Below are positions 1 to 8,995 of a stretch of DNA of 36,579 nt, piece by piece. The notes under the pieces were generated by a model. The model had not been told where the DNA came from, searched no databases, and was given only the letters and a program-made list of their open reading frames with translations. The translations under genes were made by a program, and so were the position numbers. Positions within the stretch are counted from its first letter, which is position 1. Every line of letters begins with the position of its first letter. The stretch lies in the NCBI GenBank assembly GCA_017853205.1, contig JAFMKB010000024.1, positions 1-36,579 of the forward strand, read 5' to 3'. This DNA is from Gammaproteobacteria bacterium. GTDB taxonomy: Bacteria > Pseudomonadota > Gammaproteobacteria > Pseudomonadales > Pseudohongiellaceae.

Positions 1-1
1 C

Positions 2-691
2 TTCGTAACTTGGCAGTGCTGTATACGTTGCACCAAAGATCTCACTGCGGTTCTGAACCAACACGCCATTGTGAAAAACCGTCATGAATGCAGGCGTTTC
101 CACGTCTCCCGAAGCATTGAACCGCGGAGCCTCGAAGGTAATATCGTAACTCTGCCACTCGCCCGGCGGCCGAGAAGCATTAACCAGCGGTGGATACTGT
201 AGGTATATCGATCCCGCTTGCCCGTTGACGTAAGTCGGATTCTGCCAACTGTCTAGCACCTGTAATTCGAACTGTGAATGCAAAAAAATTCCACTGTTGC
301 CACGCAGTTGCTGATCACCGTCGATTACCGGGTTAGTGCTCCACTCGATATGCAACTGAATATCACGAAAAGTGCGCTTGGTCGCAATACTCCCGGAAGC
401 ACCGAGGGCACGATTCACTGTCATGGAATCATTAAGTAAAAGCCAGGTTACGGCTTCCTGAGAGCCAACCGACTGCCACTGACTTAAATCATTTTGGCTA
501 CCGCCGAACAGAACGATCGCGTCGCTTGGGGCTGGGGTAAGCACAGCTTCCGATTGCACCACCCGAGGCACAGGTTCGACTATCTGCTCGTTATTCCGAG
601 TTTGTGCAAGGGCTGCAGAGTTTAAGGATGCAACTAACAAAGCGCTGACGGCGAATGATAGCTTGGTGTAGACACGGGAAGCTCTTTTCAT
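2..691 (-). CDS. DUF1080 (3-keto-disaccharide hydrolase-like) secreted protein, C-terminus cut by window edge
   Basis: The frame is open from an ATG at 689-691 to the left edge (230 codons), so the gene is partial. Residues 1 to about 29 form a Sec signal peptide ending in AALA-Q. After a low-complexity linker, the segment from about residue 50 (DAIVLFGGSQNDLSQW) starts the jelly-roll-like fold typical of DUF1080. The GNSGIFLHSQFELQVLDSW and GEWQSYDITFEAPRF motifs are hallmarks of the family. Known members are periplasmic or secreted and act on keto-sugars or glycosides. The substrate here is unknown. An AGAGAG ribosome site lies about 8 nt before the ATG. The gene follows a small lipoprotein and an SSS symporter on the same strand, which suggests uptake of a compound released by this enzyme; that link is inference. 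Confidence 0.85.
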   Translation of the reverse strand, partial: MKRASRVYTKLSFAVSALLVASLNSAALAQTRNNEQIVEPVPRVVQSEAVLTPAPSDAIVLFGGSQNDLSQWQSVGSQEAVTWLLLNDSMTVNRALGASGSIATKRTFRDIQLHIEWSTNPVIDGDQQLRGNSGIFLHSQFELQVLDSWQNPTYVNGQAGSIYLQYPPLVNASRPPGEWQSYDITFEAPRFNASGDVETPAFMTVFHNGVLVQNRSEIFGATYTALPSYE

Positions 692-725
692 GAATCGGCT
701 CTCTTTTATTGTGTTGTACCTGCGC

Positions 726-1154
726 TTAGGTACCCGTTTCGGCTGCCGCTTCGCGGCGTAAATTACAGGCGGTGATCTCGGGCAATGCCGCCATGTATCG
801 AAGCATTAACGAGCCTCGGATATCGGTCTTCTCGAGCAATGTTGTCGACTCATCGATATAGAACATGCGTGAGGTGATGCGCACCATTTCGTCATCCATT
901 TCAGTAGCGCACGGATGTAACGTAAGCGTTTTCGGTAAACGGCGGAGCGTGCCTGGCCGGTACATGAACGCCTGCCGAGATCCTTCGAAATAGACGAATT
1001 CGATAACTCCATCGCTATTAAGATCGGTGACACACATCTCATAGATCATAAAATTATCGCAATAGAGGGAATTCGTCGGCCTTTCCCCATTCGGATAGGT
1101 TTTACATGCGACCAGCAAGAAACCTAGTGCTAATAATGTCACTCTATGCAGCAT
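726..1154 (-). CDS. Small putative lipoprotein of unknown function
   Basis: The 142-residue product starts with a short hydrophobic segment and a lipobox (LVAC, Cys17), so it should be a lipid-anchored periplasmic protein. A DLNSDGVIEF stretch near residue 45 resembles an EF-hand or FG-GAP type calcium loop (DxNxDGxxE). It contains five further cysteines after the lipidated one, which could form disulfides. I do not recognise a named family. It lies 7 bp after the end of the upstream symporter gene and 34 bp before the DUF1080 gene, so the three are probably co-transcribed. The function is unknown. Confidence 0.75.
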   Translation of the reverse strand: MLHRVTLLALGFLLVACKTYPNGERPTNSLYCDNFMIYEMCVTDLNSDGVIEFVYFEGSRQAFMYRPGTLRRLPKTLTLHPCATEMDDEMVRITSRMFYIDESTTLLEKTDIRGSLMLRYMAALPEITACNLRREAAAETGT

Positions 1155-1161
1155 TATGCTT

Positions 1162-2691
1162 TCACTTTTTCAATTGACTGCTAGCCAGAAGATCACGCTC
1201 GAACTGCATCGCGTTATCTGGCTCAGGGAAGATTATCGACACGACATAACCAACAATCAAGGCCGCGAGAAATGATGGAGGCATCGTTTCTAAAGCAACA
1301 AAAACCGGACCAACACCCGGTAATTCTTGTAAAAGAAACTTGCTAATCATTGTCATTGAAAATCCAGCGGCCATTGAAGCGATTGCGGCCTTCTCTGTAA
1401 ATCCGGGCCAAAACAGCGAGAGAATGACCATTGGACAAAAGGTTGCAGCGATGCCAGACCAACCAAAGATTGCAAACCAAAAAATTGTCCGCTCCGGAGC
1501 GACAAATGAGACGAAGGTAGCGAGAGCCATAGCACCTATAGCTATAGCCAATGTTGAATAGCGGCAAAGCTTCGCAGCGAAAGAGTCGCTCATCGATGGG
1601 TTCACGAGCTTGGCATAAAGGTCATGCGTCACAGCGCCAGCGGCCATAACCAAGAGCGAAGACACGGTTGACATGATCGCTGACAGCACAGCAGCAACAT
1701 AAAGGCCTACGATCCAAGGCGGGAAGCTGACATGAACAAGCTCAGACATAACATTCTGCGCACCGTTGCCTAAGACTGATTCTGGGTCAACTCCCTGCTC
1801 TGTAAACAGATAACGGCCCAGCACCCCGATACTGACCGCGGCGGCGTCAACGAGAAACGTGAAAAGCAGTGCTACCCATTTACCTCTGTCAATTTCGCTC
1901 TCCGATCTCACAGCGAGCAGGCGTGCAAATACCTGGGGCGAACCGACGAATCCTAAGCCGATAAGCATCATGCCGAGCACCACTGAAACGTTAATCAATG
2001 TGAACTCACCACCCCACACGCTTACGAGTGCCGGATCGATAGCAGTAAGCCCCGCGACTATCTCGGCCGAATTACCGATTGCGAGCCACGCAACGACAGG
2101 CAGAACCACGAGGCAGCCCAGCATAACGGCGCCTTGAAACATGTCAGTCCAAGCTGCGGCAAGAAAACCTCCTGCGACGCAATACAGTACGACAATCCCA
2201 AAGCCCACAAGCGCACCCTGGTGATAATTCCAGTCGAGGAACGCCTCAAAAGCAGAACCGGTGGCATCAATCTGCGCCGAAATGTAGATCAGCACAAAGA
2301 TGATGAGAGAAATCGCAGAGAGCAGTCTCAGATTATTAGTTTTACTTTGAAATCGACTAATCAAAAAGTCGGTCATGGTAATTGAAGAATAGAGATCGGT
2401 GAGGCGCTTATAGCGTTTCCCCATTACGAACCAAGCGAAGAATACGCCGACCACTTCGCCAACAACAATCCAGTATGCGCTAAAGCCAAGCATAGCGCCC
2501 ATGCCGGTGACGCCTAGGAGCAACCACGCCGATTCTCCTGTTGCCTGTGCGGAAAAAGCGGCGACCCAAAAGCTGAGGGATTTTCCGCCGATGACGAATC
2601 CTTTCATGCTGCGCACACCGCGCGAGGCGAAGACGCCCAAAAAGACAAGCACCGAGAAATAGAGGGTAATTACGGCGTATTTTTCGATCAT
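1162..2691 (-). CDS. Sodium:solute symporter, PutP (proline)-like
   Basis: The product is a 509-residue, strongly hydrophobic protein with about 13 membrane segments, the normal length for the SSS family. Near the N-terminus are RSMKGFVIGGKSL and AQATGESAWLLLG, the conserved PutP region of TM1 and TM2 where sodium and substrate bind. Later landmarks are GFVGSPQVFARLLAVRSESE and SAIMSTVSSLLVMAAGA, the latter carrying the Ser/Thr-rich TM8 sodium-site signature. It imports a small solute with Na+, and proline is the closest guess. It is the first gene of a three-gene minus-strand group with a lipoprotein and a DUF1080 protein. The ribosome site before the ATG is weak. The substrate remains an inference. 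Confidence 0.9.
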   Translation of the reverse strand: MIEKYAVITLYFSVLVFLGVFASRGVRSMKGFVIGGKSLSFWVAAFSAQATGESAWLLLGVTGMGAMLGFSAYWIVVGEVVGVFFAWFVMGKRYKRLTDLYSSITMTDFLISRFQSKTNNLRLLSAISLIIFVLIYISAQIDATGSAFEAFLDWNYHQGALVGFGIVVLYCVAGGFLAAAWTDMFQGAVMLGCLVVLPVVAWLAIGNSAEIVAGLTAIDPALVSVWGGEFTLINVSVVLGMMLIGLGFVGSPQVFARLLAVRSESEIDRGKWVALLFTFLVDAAAVSIGVLGRYLFTEQGVDPESVLGNGAQNVMSELVHVSFPPWIVGLYVAAVLSAIMSTVSSLLVMAAGAVTHDLYAKLVNPSMSDSFAAKLCRYSTLAIAIGAMALATFVSFVAPERTIFWFAIFGWSGIAATFCPMVILSLFWPGFTEKAAIASMAAGFSMTMISKFLLQELPGVGPVFVALETMPPSFLAALIVGYVVSIIFPEPDNAMQFERDLLASSQLKK

Positions 2692-2939
2692 GATAGGGAT
2701 AAACCAGATTGCTCGCAGTCCCCACCAAATCTAGTCGGCAGCGATAGCTAGGATTTTCATTGCGGGCGGGATGTTACCTTCATTAGCAGCAAACTGCACA
2801 TTCTCCAGTCGTATCTGCGTTTATTCTAGCGGGTGGCCTCGCCGCGCTATATACTCGCGTCTTTATTGCCACGGCGCTCGGGCCCATCTTTTTGTACCAC
2901 GGGACGTGAGCCGATCTGCACAACTAGCCTATAGTAATT

Positions 2940-3548
2940 ATGGAATACGCCTCTCTCATTGCCTTCGCGGTCACAAGCTGTATTACGCCCGGCCCCAATA
3001 ATTCGATGCTCATGGCATCAGGGCTTAACTATGGGACTAGGCGCAGTCTGCCGCATTACTTCGGCATCATTCTAGGTTTTCCAGCAATGATTCTGGCGGT
3101 AGGACTCGGCATCGCGCAAGTCTTCGATCTCTACCCCTCACTGCATACTGCACTGAAGATCGTTGGCGCCTGTTACCTCACCTATCTCGCCTATCGAATC
3201 GCTACAGCTCCTGTCAGCAGTGACGCTGTAAGGGCAGGCAAGCCGTTCACTTTTCTTCAAGCGGCAGCGTTCCAATGGGTGAACCCCAAGGCATGGGTTA
3301 TGGCTGTTGGCGCAATTGTGACCTACACCAGTATCGGCAACGATTATCTCGGTGAAGTGATAGCTATTACAGCGTTATTCTTCGTCATTGGCGCGCCATG
3401 TATCTGGCTCTGGCTCTGGCTTGGCGCGTCCCTACAACGCATCCTTCGCAGCCCGCAAGCGATTCGCATCTTCAATAGGAGTATGGCGGCGCTTCTTATC
3501 GCCTCGCTTTTCCCCGTGTTCGCCGAGCTTCTAAGCGCCTTGCCTTAG
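2940..3548 (+). CDS. LysE/RhtB family amino-acid (or small metabolite) exporter
   Basis: The product has 202 residues, the usual length for this family, and about six membrane segments. The signature TPGPNN (residues 16-21) in the first helix and QWVNPKAW around residue 110 are the conserved LysE/RhtB motifs. Such proteins export amino acids or homoserine-type metabolites across the inner membrane. No LysR-type regulator is adjacent. The gene is divergent from the PutP-like symporter, with 248 bp between them holding no other convincing gene. The stop is followed by DNA that still reads like coding sequence in another frame (see 3545-3709). Confidence 0.88.
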   Translation: MEYASLIAFAVTSCITPGPNNSMLMASGLNYGTRRSLPHYFGIILGFPAMILAVGLGIAQVFDLYPSLHTALKIVGACYLTYLAYRIATAPVSSDAVRAGKPFTFLQAAAFQWVNPKAWVMAVGAIVTYTSIGNDYLGEVIAITALFFVIGAPCIWLWLWLGASLQRILRSPQAIRIFNRSMAALLIASLFPVFAELLSALP

Positions 3549-3709
3549 AGATTGGGTCCGTCGGTGACTCTCTCAACGCTGACGGCAACTTTCTGGCTCT
3601 CGTGCGAATCGACGGTATCGCGCCCGGAGACACCCTTTTGGGCTCACAACTAGCGCGTGCTATAACGGGGTTACTGGTGTCTCCTATTCCGGCAGAACAG
3701 GCCCAGAAA
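3545..3709 (+). pseudogene. Possible eroded coding remnant behind the LysE-type gene
   Basis: A frame different from that of the exporter runs from 3545 to a TAA at 3707-3709. It reads like genuine protein, with segments such as DGNFLALVRIDGIAPGD and ARAITGLLVSPIPAE. It lacks a plausible start and ribosome site, so it looks like the C-terminal scrap of a lost gene. I do not recognise the family. It could also be chance in a coding-biased genome. Confidence 0.3.
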
Positions 3710-3737
3710 TAAATTTACCCGCTAAGAGGCTAATCCC

Positions 3738-4022
3738 ATGCAATTCATGATAGTCGCCTATGATGGCACCGACGAAGGAGCTCTAAATAGAAGACTCGCC
3801 GTAAGAGATTCACACATCGCGGGCGCGATAGAGCTAAAAAACAAAGGCAATCTGATTGCGGGCGGCGCAATCTTAGACGATGCAGGTCGCATGATTGGAT
3901 CGACTACCTATGTCGACTTCGAATCCCGCGCCGAACTCGATGCTTGGCTAGAGAGAGATCCCTACGTGACCGGCGACGTTTGGCGCGACATTACCATCAC
4001 CCCGATTCGGCTCACTGTTTAG
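3738..4022 (+). CDS. YciI-like protein
   Basis: The 94-residue product has the YciI ferredoxin-like fold. It starts MQFMIVAYDGTD, with the central RDSHIAGAIELKNKGNLIAGGAI and the final DPYVTGDVWRDITI, a pattern typical of the family. The conserved His of the RxxHI segment is present. YciI-like proteins are small dimeric proteins of mostly unknown activity, some fused to sigma factors or acting as dehydrochlorinases. An AAGAGG ribosome site precedes the ATG by about 8 nt. It stands alone between the exporter remnant and a convergent hydrolase. Confidence 0.85.
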   Translation: MQFMIVAYDGTDEGALNRRLAVRDSHIAGAIELKNKGNLIAGGAILDDAGRMIGSTTYVDFESRAELDAWLERDPYVTGDVWRDITITPIRLTV

Positions 4023-4225
4023 GGATTCTCTGCAGCGAGTCAAAAAAATTGGCGCCCACGTTCGACTTTCGTCGATTTGTTCGCACGCTACGGGATCGGA
4101 ATTTATTACTATAGCGCTAAAGTCAATCTCGACTAAACGCTAAGTGATCGCCTTAAACTCAAAGCCGAATCCGGCATCCAGCAAAGCGTGGACCTGGTGT
4201 ACTCCGTCGAAAAATAGTGGGGCTG
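4023..4225. other. Intergenic region between convergent genes with coding-like fragment
   Basis: These 203 bp hold no complete gene. The plus frame ending in the TAG at 4217-4219 reads as a short protein-like tail (KAESGIQQSVDLVYSVEK). The opposite strand gives an equally protein-like stretch (FFDGVHQVHALLDAG). Neither has a start. I see no hairpin terminator. It may be a relic of a deleted gene. Confidence 0.3.
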
Positions 4226-5605
4226 CTATTCGCCCCGCGCAAGCTTTTCGAGTTTCAACCCGACGGCCGATCCCTCCTCGAATCCTGGCCAGTAAGTGTG
4301 AGCGTCATCGGGCACGCCGTTTTTGACCGAATAGGTTGCCGTGGCGCCATCAGGGTGGACATCAAGATAATCCAACATCGACGCATCCCCTTTGAGGTGG
4401 TAGTTGAAATAGGCCGTCACAAAATGGTCCATGACATTATTCATTCGCACACTATCCCACACAGGATCGGTATAGTGACTTGCCCCCTCGCCCGTCTCGC
4501 TATCTAAAATTTCTCGAGGAACAGGATAGGGAGCCCCAGCATTGTGACCTGCATTCTTATAAGTGAGCAGATAGCGATCGCTATTCACCGCAGCTTCATA
4601 GATTGCGCGGACGCCGTTTTCATAGCCCGCAACCGTATCGTTATCGCCGGCCAGATAAAACGTCGGGACTTGAATCCCAGCTAAATCTTCATTGCGCCAG
4701 AATCCTCGCTCCATACCCCAAGGCGCGATAGCAAAGCCGGCTTTTATGCGCGTGTCGAGATTGTCTCTGTATTCTGAGTTACCCGTTGCATGAAGCGCGA
4801 GTAATTCGTTGGGCGGAGACATAAAGGATGGAACAATCTCATCGCTATAACCGCCTCCTAGGTTGTTTACCAATCCATAACCACCCATCGAGTAACCCAC
4901 AACCCCTGTATTGTCGGCATCGAGCATGCCAGCAAGAAAACTTTCCGGATCAGCAGAGAGTTGCGCCATGGCCTCGATCACAAAACGTTGATCCAACGGG
5001 CGATTATAAAGAGTGCTCGAAAATGCCTGAGCATCATCGTAAGTGCTGTCTTTATGATCGATGGAGACAGCGACGTAGCCCTTGCTGGCAAGGTTTTCGC
5101 CGAGATGACTCATCAGATATCGATTGCCCGGGTAACCGTGAGAGATGACGACCAAGGGGAAGGCCCCAGAACGCGTGTCTGGCTGCGCGTCTCTTACAGC
5201 CTGCCCCGAAAGCACCGCGGTAATCTCTGGGTTACGAGTAATTGCGCGATACTCTCCTCCTCGTGATTGCCCGCTTGCAAGTAGAGCGGGATACCAGACC
5301 TCGAGCGTTAATGAGCGGTCGTAGATCGCAGCCTCAGCGCCGCGCTGCGTATTAAGCACGTCTACTCGACCGGGATCCGTGACCGTAAGTGTGCGCACGC
5401 CAATATCAAATTCACCATACGCAGCTAAGCTCGGTGCATCGGGACGGATAATATCTATGCGGTTTACCTGTGCATTGACTAGTGCAGAGCTCATGATCAG
5501 TACACCTGCGATTGTGATATTTCTGGCGGCTAACGCTGCCATTGAAATGTAAGCGGGTTTTAGAAGTAGAAAGGGCTTTAGCAGAGGCGAATAGAGGCGC
5601 GTCAT
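4226..5605 (-). CDS. Exported alpha/beta hydrolase (PAF-acetylhydrolase/dienelactone hydrolase-like)
   Basis: I chose the ATG at 5605 (TTGGA about 8 nt upstream) over an in-frame TTG 12 bases earlier, giving 459 residues. The N-terminus is a long signal peptide ending near ALVNA-Q (residue 45), so the enzyme should be periplasmic. The catalytic triad is visible: nucleophile Ser239 in GYSMGG, an acid at Asp321 or Asp323 (LAGDNDTV) and His354 (NAGHNAG). VISHGYPGNR around residue 155 supplies the oxyanion-hole region. Known relatives cleave esters, lipids or polyesters. The substrate here is unknown. It follows the RND permease gene on the same strand, separated by a strong hairpin at 5661-5691, so it may be transcribed separately. 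Confidence 0.82.
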   Translation of the reverse strand: MTRLYSPLLKPFLLLKPAYISMAALAARNITIAGVLIMSSALVNAQVNRIDIIRPDAPSLAAYGEFDIGVRTLTVTDPGRVDVLNTQRGAEAAIYDRSLTLEVWYPALLASGQSRGGEYRAITRNPEITAVLSGQAVRDAQPDTRSGAFPLVVISHGYPGNRYLMSHLGENLASKGYVAVSIDHKDSTYDDAQAFSSTLYNRPLDQRFVIEAMAQLSADPESFLAGMLDADNTGVVGYSMGGYGLVNNLGGGYSDEIVPSFMSPPNELLALHATGNSEYRDNLDTRIKAGFAIAPWGMERGFWRNEDLAGIQVPTFYLAGDNDTVAGYENGVRAIYEAAVNSDRYLLTYKNAGHNAGAPYPVPREILDSETGEGASHYTDPVWDSVRMNNVMDHFVTAYFNYHLKGDASMLDYLDVHPDGATATYSVKNGVPDDAHTYWPGFEEGSAVGLKLEKLARGE

Positions 5606-5660
5606 AGTCGAATCCAATGAGAGTGGTTAGCTGAAAGTATACCAAGGGCTTAGACTATTA

Positions 5661-5691
5661 CCTGAGGGCATTGGGATGCAATGCCCTCAGG
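5661..5691. terminator. 13-bp perfect hairpin between RND and hydrolase genes
   Basis: CCTGAGGGCATTG at 5661-5673 pairs perfectly with 5679-5691 around a 5-nt loop (GGATG). It lies 14 bp beyond the stop of the RND permease. No T-run follows on either strand, so it is either a terminator lacking a canonical U-tract or an mRNA 3'-end stabiliser. Confidence 0.5.
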
Positions 5692-5704
5692 CGACAACCA
5701 AGAA

Positions 5705-8700
5705 CTAATTTTCGACCAACGCCTTTGGTGTGTGCTCATAGGCTTTCGCGCGTTCCTCGTCAGAATCTGTATGCCCGGCAAAATCATGCAGAATCAAATA
5801 GAGACAGGGCACAAGGAATAGTGTGATTACGGTTGCAAATAACACACCCCATGCGAGAGAGATCGCCATTGGCACGACAAAGAACGTCGCAGGGTTTGCC
5901 GTAATCATTAACGGAACCAGACCAATAAACGTCGTCAGCGAGGTAAGAAATATAGGCCGGAAACGAAGCGCACCCGCGGTAGAGACGGCATCGACCATTC
6001 CCATACCCTCTTCTCGTAAGCGATTGACAGAAACCACAAGCACCAGGCTCGCATTCACCACCACACCGCTCAGCGCAATGATTCCGAGTACGGAGAAAAA
6101 TACGAGATCAGCTCCCATAATGAAGTGACCAAAGATTGCACCGATAGCACCAAATGGAATCACGCTCATGATAATCAAAGGCTGGAAATAAGACTTCAGC
6201 GGGATCGCGAGCAGCGCAAAAATCACCATCATCGCGATGGGGAACGTCGACAGAAGATCGCCAAACGACTCAGCCTGACGCTCGCTCTCGCCGCCTACTA
6301 CCAGCTCGACATCAAGTTCGCGCTGCCATTTAGACTGAAATTTACGAATTACGTCGCGCCTAATTTCGTCTGGTGCAACAGCCGTTCTATCAACATCACC
6401 TCGAACCGTGATTATCCGACGCCCGTCTTGCCGATTAATACTCGAGTAACTATTGCCCAGCGTGAAGTCAGCAATACTTAGAAACGGCACCTCTGCACCT
6501 GAAGGCGTTCTTATTAGTAAATTTTCGAGATTAGCGAGCGACTGCCGCTCTTCCTCTGGGTATCGAACCATCACCCTGATGTCATCGGAGCCACGCTGAA
6601 TCCGCTGTGATTCTGCACCAAAAAATGCCTGCCGAACCTGATTGGCAATGTCATTCAAGGTCAAGCCTAGGGTTTTCCCTCGTTCCAGAATCTGTATCTG
6701 GACTTCCTGTTTACCCGCTCGAAACGAGTCAGACACATCAAAAACACCGGGGTAGCGGTTGAGCTCAGCGCGCAGTTCGGCTGCCGCTATTTTTAAATTC
6801 TCTTCATTACGTCCGGCCAACCGGTAGTTTATGGCATCTCCAGCAGAGAACGCATCAGAGACGAAGGTTAGCTCGAGAGCATCTGGAATACTGCCTACTT
6901 TTTCACGCCAGCGATCGCGCACCTCTGCCGAACTTATTTCCCCGCGATCGAAGAACGGAGAAAGATACATGACAACTTCTGCGACCTCGCTGCTACCTGA
7001 ACCCCCACGACCAGGCGAAGAAGGTCCGCCTCGAGGTGCACGGCCGCCGATTATCGTGAGAACACTATCAACAACGCGTTCAGTCGTCTGAGGTGCTTTT
7101 CCGTTCGCTTTCAGGTCGATTAATTCCGCTTCGAGTTCCGCCGCCAATTCCATGGCTTTCTCTTCAATCACATCGACAGCATTCTCTGTGATGTAGCCGG
7201 GTACCCCTACAGGCATGACTACCGTGCCCCAAACAGTATCGCCCTCGATAGAAGGGAAGAATTGGAGCCCAACTCGTCCACTTAACATAAGCGCGAAAGT
7301 CACCATGATGACGCCGGTCGCGGTCGCCCATGCTGCATAGCGGTGTTTGAGTATTTTCTTTAGCGCTCGCTTGTATCGATATTCAGCGAAATCTTCCATG
7401 CCCTGCGCCAAGCGCCCTTGGAAAGATTGCCATGCAAGGACCAAGCGCGAACCGTCACCCAGATAGCCGACTGTCTTTCTATGTGCTATGTGGCCAGGGA
7501 GGATGAGTTGAGACTCGATGAGGCTCGCGACAAGACAGAAAACCACTACTCCGCCGATCGTGTTGAAAAACGCACCCAACTGCCCGCCTAGCAGAAGAAT
7601 AGGCAAGAAGGCGGCGATAGTCGTCAAAACACCGAAAATCACAGGCACTGACACCTCGATAGTACCCTCGATCGCCGCGTCCTCTTTGGAAAAACCTTTT
7701 ACCTCAAAGGCATGAATACGTTCACCGACAACGATCGCATCGTCGACGATAATACCCAACACCAGAATAAAGCCCATCACAGTGAGCGAGCTAATGGTCA
7801 GCCCGACCGAGGGGAAGAGAGACAGCGCACCGGCAATTGCGATGGGAATACCCGCGGCGACCCAGATCGCGAGCTTAAATCGTAAAAACAAGGCGAGAAT
7901 CACGAGCACGAGCATCAATCCCGTATAGGCGTTACCCGCAACCGTTTCGATTCTGTCCTGCGTTGAAATCGCCGAGTCGGATATGATTTTTATGGCCATG
8001 CCTTCGGGAAGATCAAAGTCGCTCGACGCCATCCATCGCTTTACCTGCTGCGAAGATTTCACGATATCTTCATTACCGACTCTAAGAACATCTATGATTG
8101 CCGCGTTCACGCCATTGAGTCGCGCGTCGAGATACCCTTCTTCGAAACCGTCTTTGACCGTTGCGATTTGTCCGAGACGCAGCTGCGTTCCGTCAGGGTA
8201 AGACTGCACAACGATGTTTTCGTATTCATCTCCGTTGTAAACCTGCCCTTTCGTTCTAAGCAGAATCTCACCCGAAGCGGTTTTGATCGTGCCGCCGGGA
8301 AGGTCTAGTGAGGCGCGATCAATAGCATTCGAAATTTGACTAAGCGTCAATCCGTATTGGCGCAGCGTAGTCTCAGAAACCTCAACAGAAATCTCGAAAG
8401 GTCGCAGGTAAGCGATATTAACGGTAGATATTCCGTCAAGATCGAGGATGTCATTTCGGATCTCCTCGGCAATAAGTTTAAGACTCGCGTCGTCGGTATC
8501 AGAAGAAAGAGCGAGCGTCATGACGTTGCCGCTCGCGCTAAACGCTCTAACAATCGGCTGCTCTGCCTCGACGGGGAAGGTGCTAACCGCATCAATTTTC
8601 CCCTTCACATCATTCAGAACCCGATTGAGATCCGCACCGCTGGTTAATTCGACTGTGGCGTCGCAACCCCCTTCGCGCGCGGTGCTGGTGAGACGATCTA

Positions 8701-8932
8701 TATCTTCTGCGCCTTCAAGCGCCTCCTCTATACGCAGGCAAATCGCTGACTCAGCCTCATCTGGCGTTGCGCCTAGGTAGGCGACGCTCACCTGAACAAC
8801 ACCGAAATCGATATCAGGAAATTCTTCTTGATTGAGATTGAGGTAGGAAACAAACCCTCCCGCAAGAAAAATCATCATCAAAAGGTTCGTTGCTACGGGA
8901 TTTTTTACAAACCACGTTATGGGAGTTCGCAC
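5705..8932 (-). CDS. RND (HAE1/AcrB-type) efflux permease
   Basis: The product has 1075 residues, close to the normal AcrB-type length. It starts MRTPITWFVKNPVATNLLM, the first membrane helix. The two-part architecture of membrane bundle and periplasmic porter domain occurs twice. The proton-relay motif is present in TM4 as GIIVDDAIVVGE (Asp397 and Asp398). It exports drugs, lipophilic compounds or metabolites using proton motive force, together with a periplasmic adaptor and an outer-membrane channel. The start is GTG at 8930-8932, supported by GGAG about 7 nt upstream. The adaptor gene ends 63 bp before it. No outer-membrane factor gene is in this window. A Gly/Ser/Pro/Arg-rich insert near residues 625-645 (PRGGPSSPGRGGSGSS) is a flexible loop not usual in AcrB. 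Confidence 0.95.
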   Translation of the reverse strand: MRTPITWFVKNPVATNLLMMIFLAGGFVSYLNLNQEEFPDIDFGVVQVSVAYLGATPDEAESAICLRIEEALEGAEDIDRLTSTAREGGCDATVELTSGADLNRVLNDVKGKIDAVSTFPVEAEQPIVRAFSASGNVMTLALSSDTDDASLKLIAEEIRNDILDLDGISTVNIAYLRPFEISVEVSETTLRQYGLTLSQISNAIDRASLDLPGGTIKTASGEILLRTKGQVYNGDEYENIVVQSYPDGTQLRLGQIATVKDGFEEGYLDARLNGVNAAIIDVLRVGNEDIVKSSQQVKRWMASSDFDLPEGMAIKIISDSAISTQDRIETVAGNAYTGLMLVLVILALFLRFKLAIWVAAGIPIAIAGALSLFPSVGLTISSLTVMGFILVLGIIVDDAIVVGERIHAFEVKGFSKEDAAIEGTIEVSVPVIFGVLTTIAAFLPILLLGGQLGAFFNTIGGVVVFCLVASLIESQLILPGHIAHRKTVGYLGDGSRLVLAWQSFQGRLAQGMEDFAEYRYKRALKKILKHRYAAWATATGVIMVTFALMLSGRVGLQFFPSIEGDTVWGTVVMPVGVPGYITENAVDVIEEKAMELAAELEAELIDLKANGKAPQTTERVVDSVLTIIGGRAPRGGPSSPGRGGSGSSEVAEVVMYLSPFFDRGEISSAEVRDRWREKVGSIPDALELTFVSDAFSAGDAINYRLAGRNEENLKIAAAELRAELNRYPGVFDVSDSFRAGKQEVQIQILERGKTLGLTLNDIANQVRQAFFGAESQRIQRGSDDIRVMVRYPEEERQSLANLENLLIRTPSGAEVPFLSIADFTLGNSYSSINRQDGRRIITVRGDVDRTAVAPDEIRRDVIRKFQSKWQRELDVELVVGGESERQAESFGDLLSTFPIAMMVIFALLAIPLKSYFQPLIIMSVIPFGAIGAIFGHFIMGADLVFFSVLGIIALSGVVVNASLVLVVSVNRLREEGMGMVDAVSTAGALRFRPIFLTSLTTFIGLVPLMITANPATFFVVPMAISLAWGVLFATVITLFLVPCLYLILHDFAGHTDSDEERAKAYEHTPKALVEN

Positions 8933-8945
8933 TGACTTTCTCCAC

Positions 8946-8959
8946 GCGCCCTTGGGCGC
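8946..8959. other. Compact GC-rich inverted repeat between adaptor and permease genes
   Basis: GCGCCC and GGGCGC flank TT within the 63-bp gap of the efflux operon, just upstream of the GTG start and its ribosome site. It could be an mRNA hairpin that tunes relative translation of the two genes. A role is not demonstrated. Confidence 0.35.
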
Positions 8960-8995
8960 TTATGCTGCTAGCGTGTTAAAGGTTTTGCCTAGTTC

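Noticed and set aside
2771-3001. 76-codon plus-strand frame before the LysE-type gene
   Set aside because: It has no family character and overlaps the start of the exporter in another frame.
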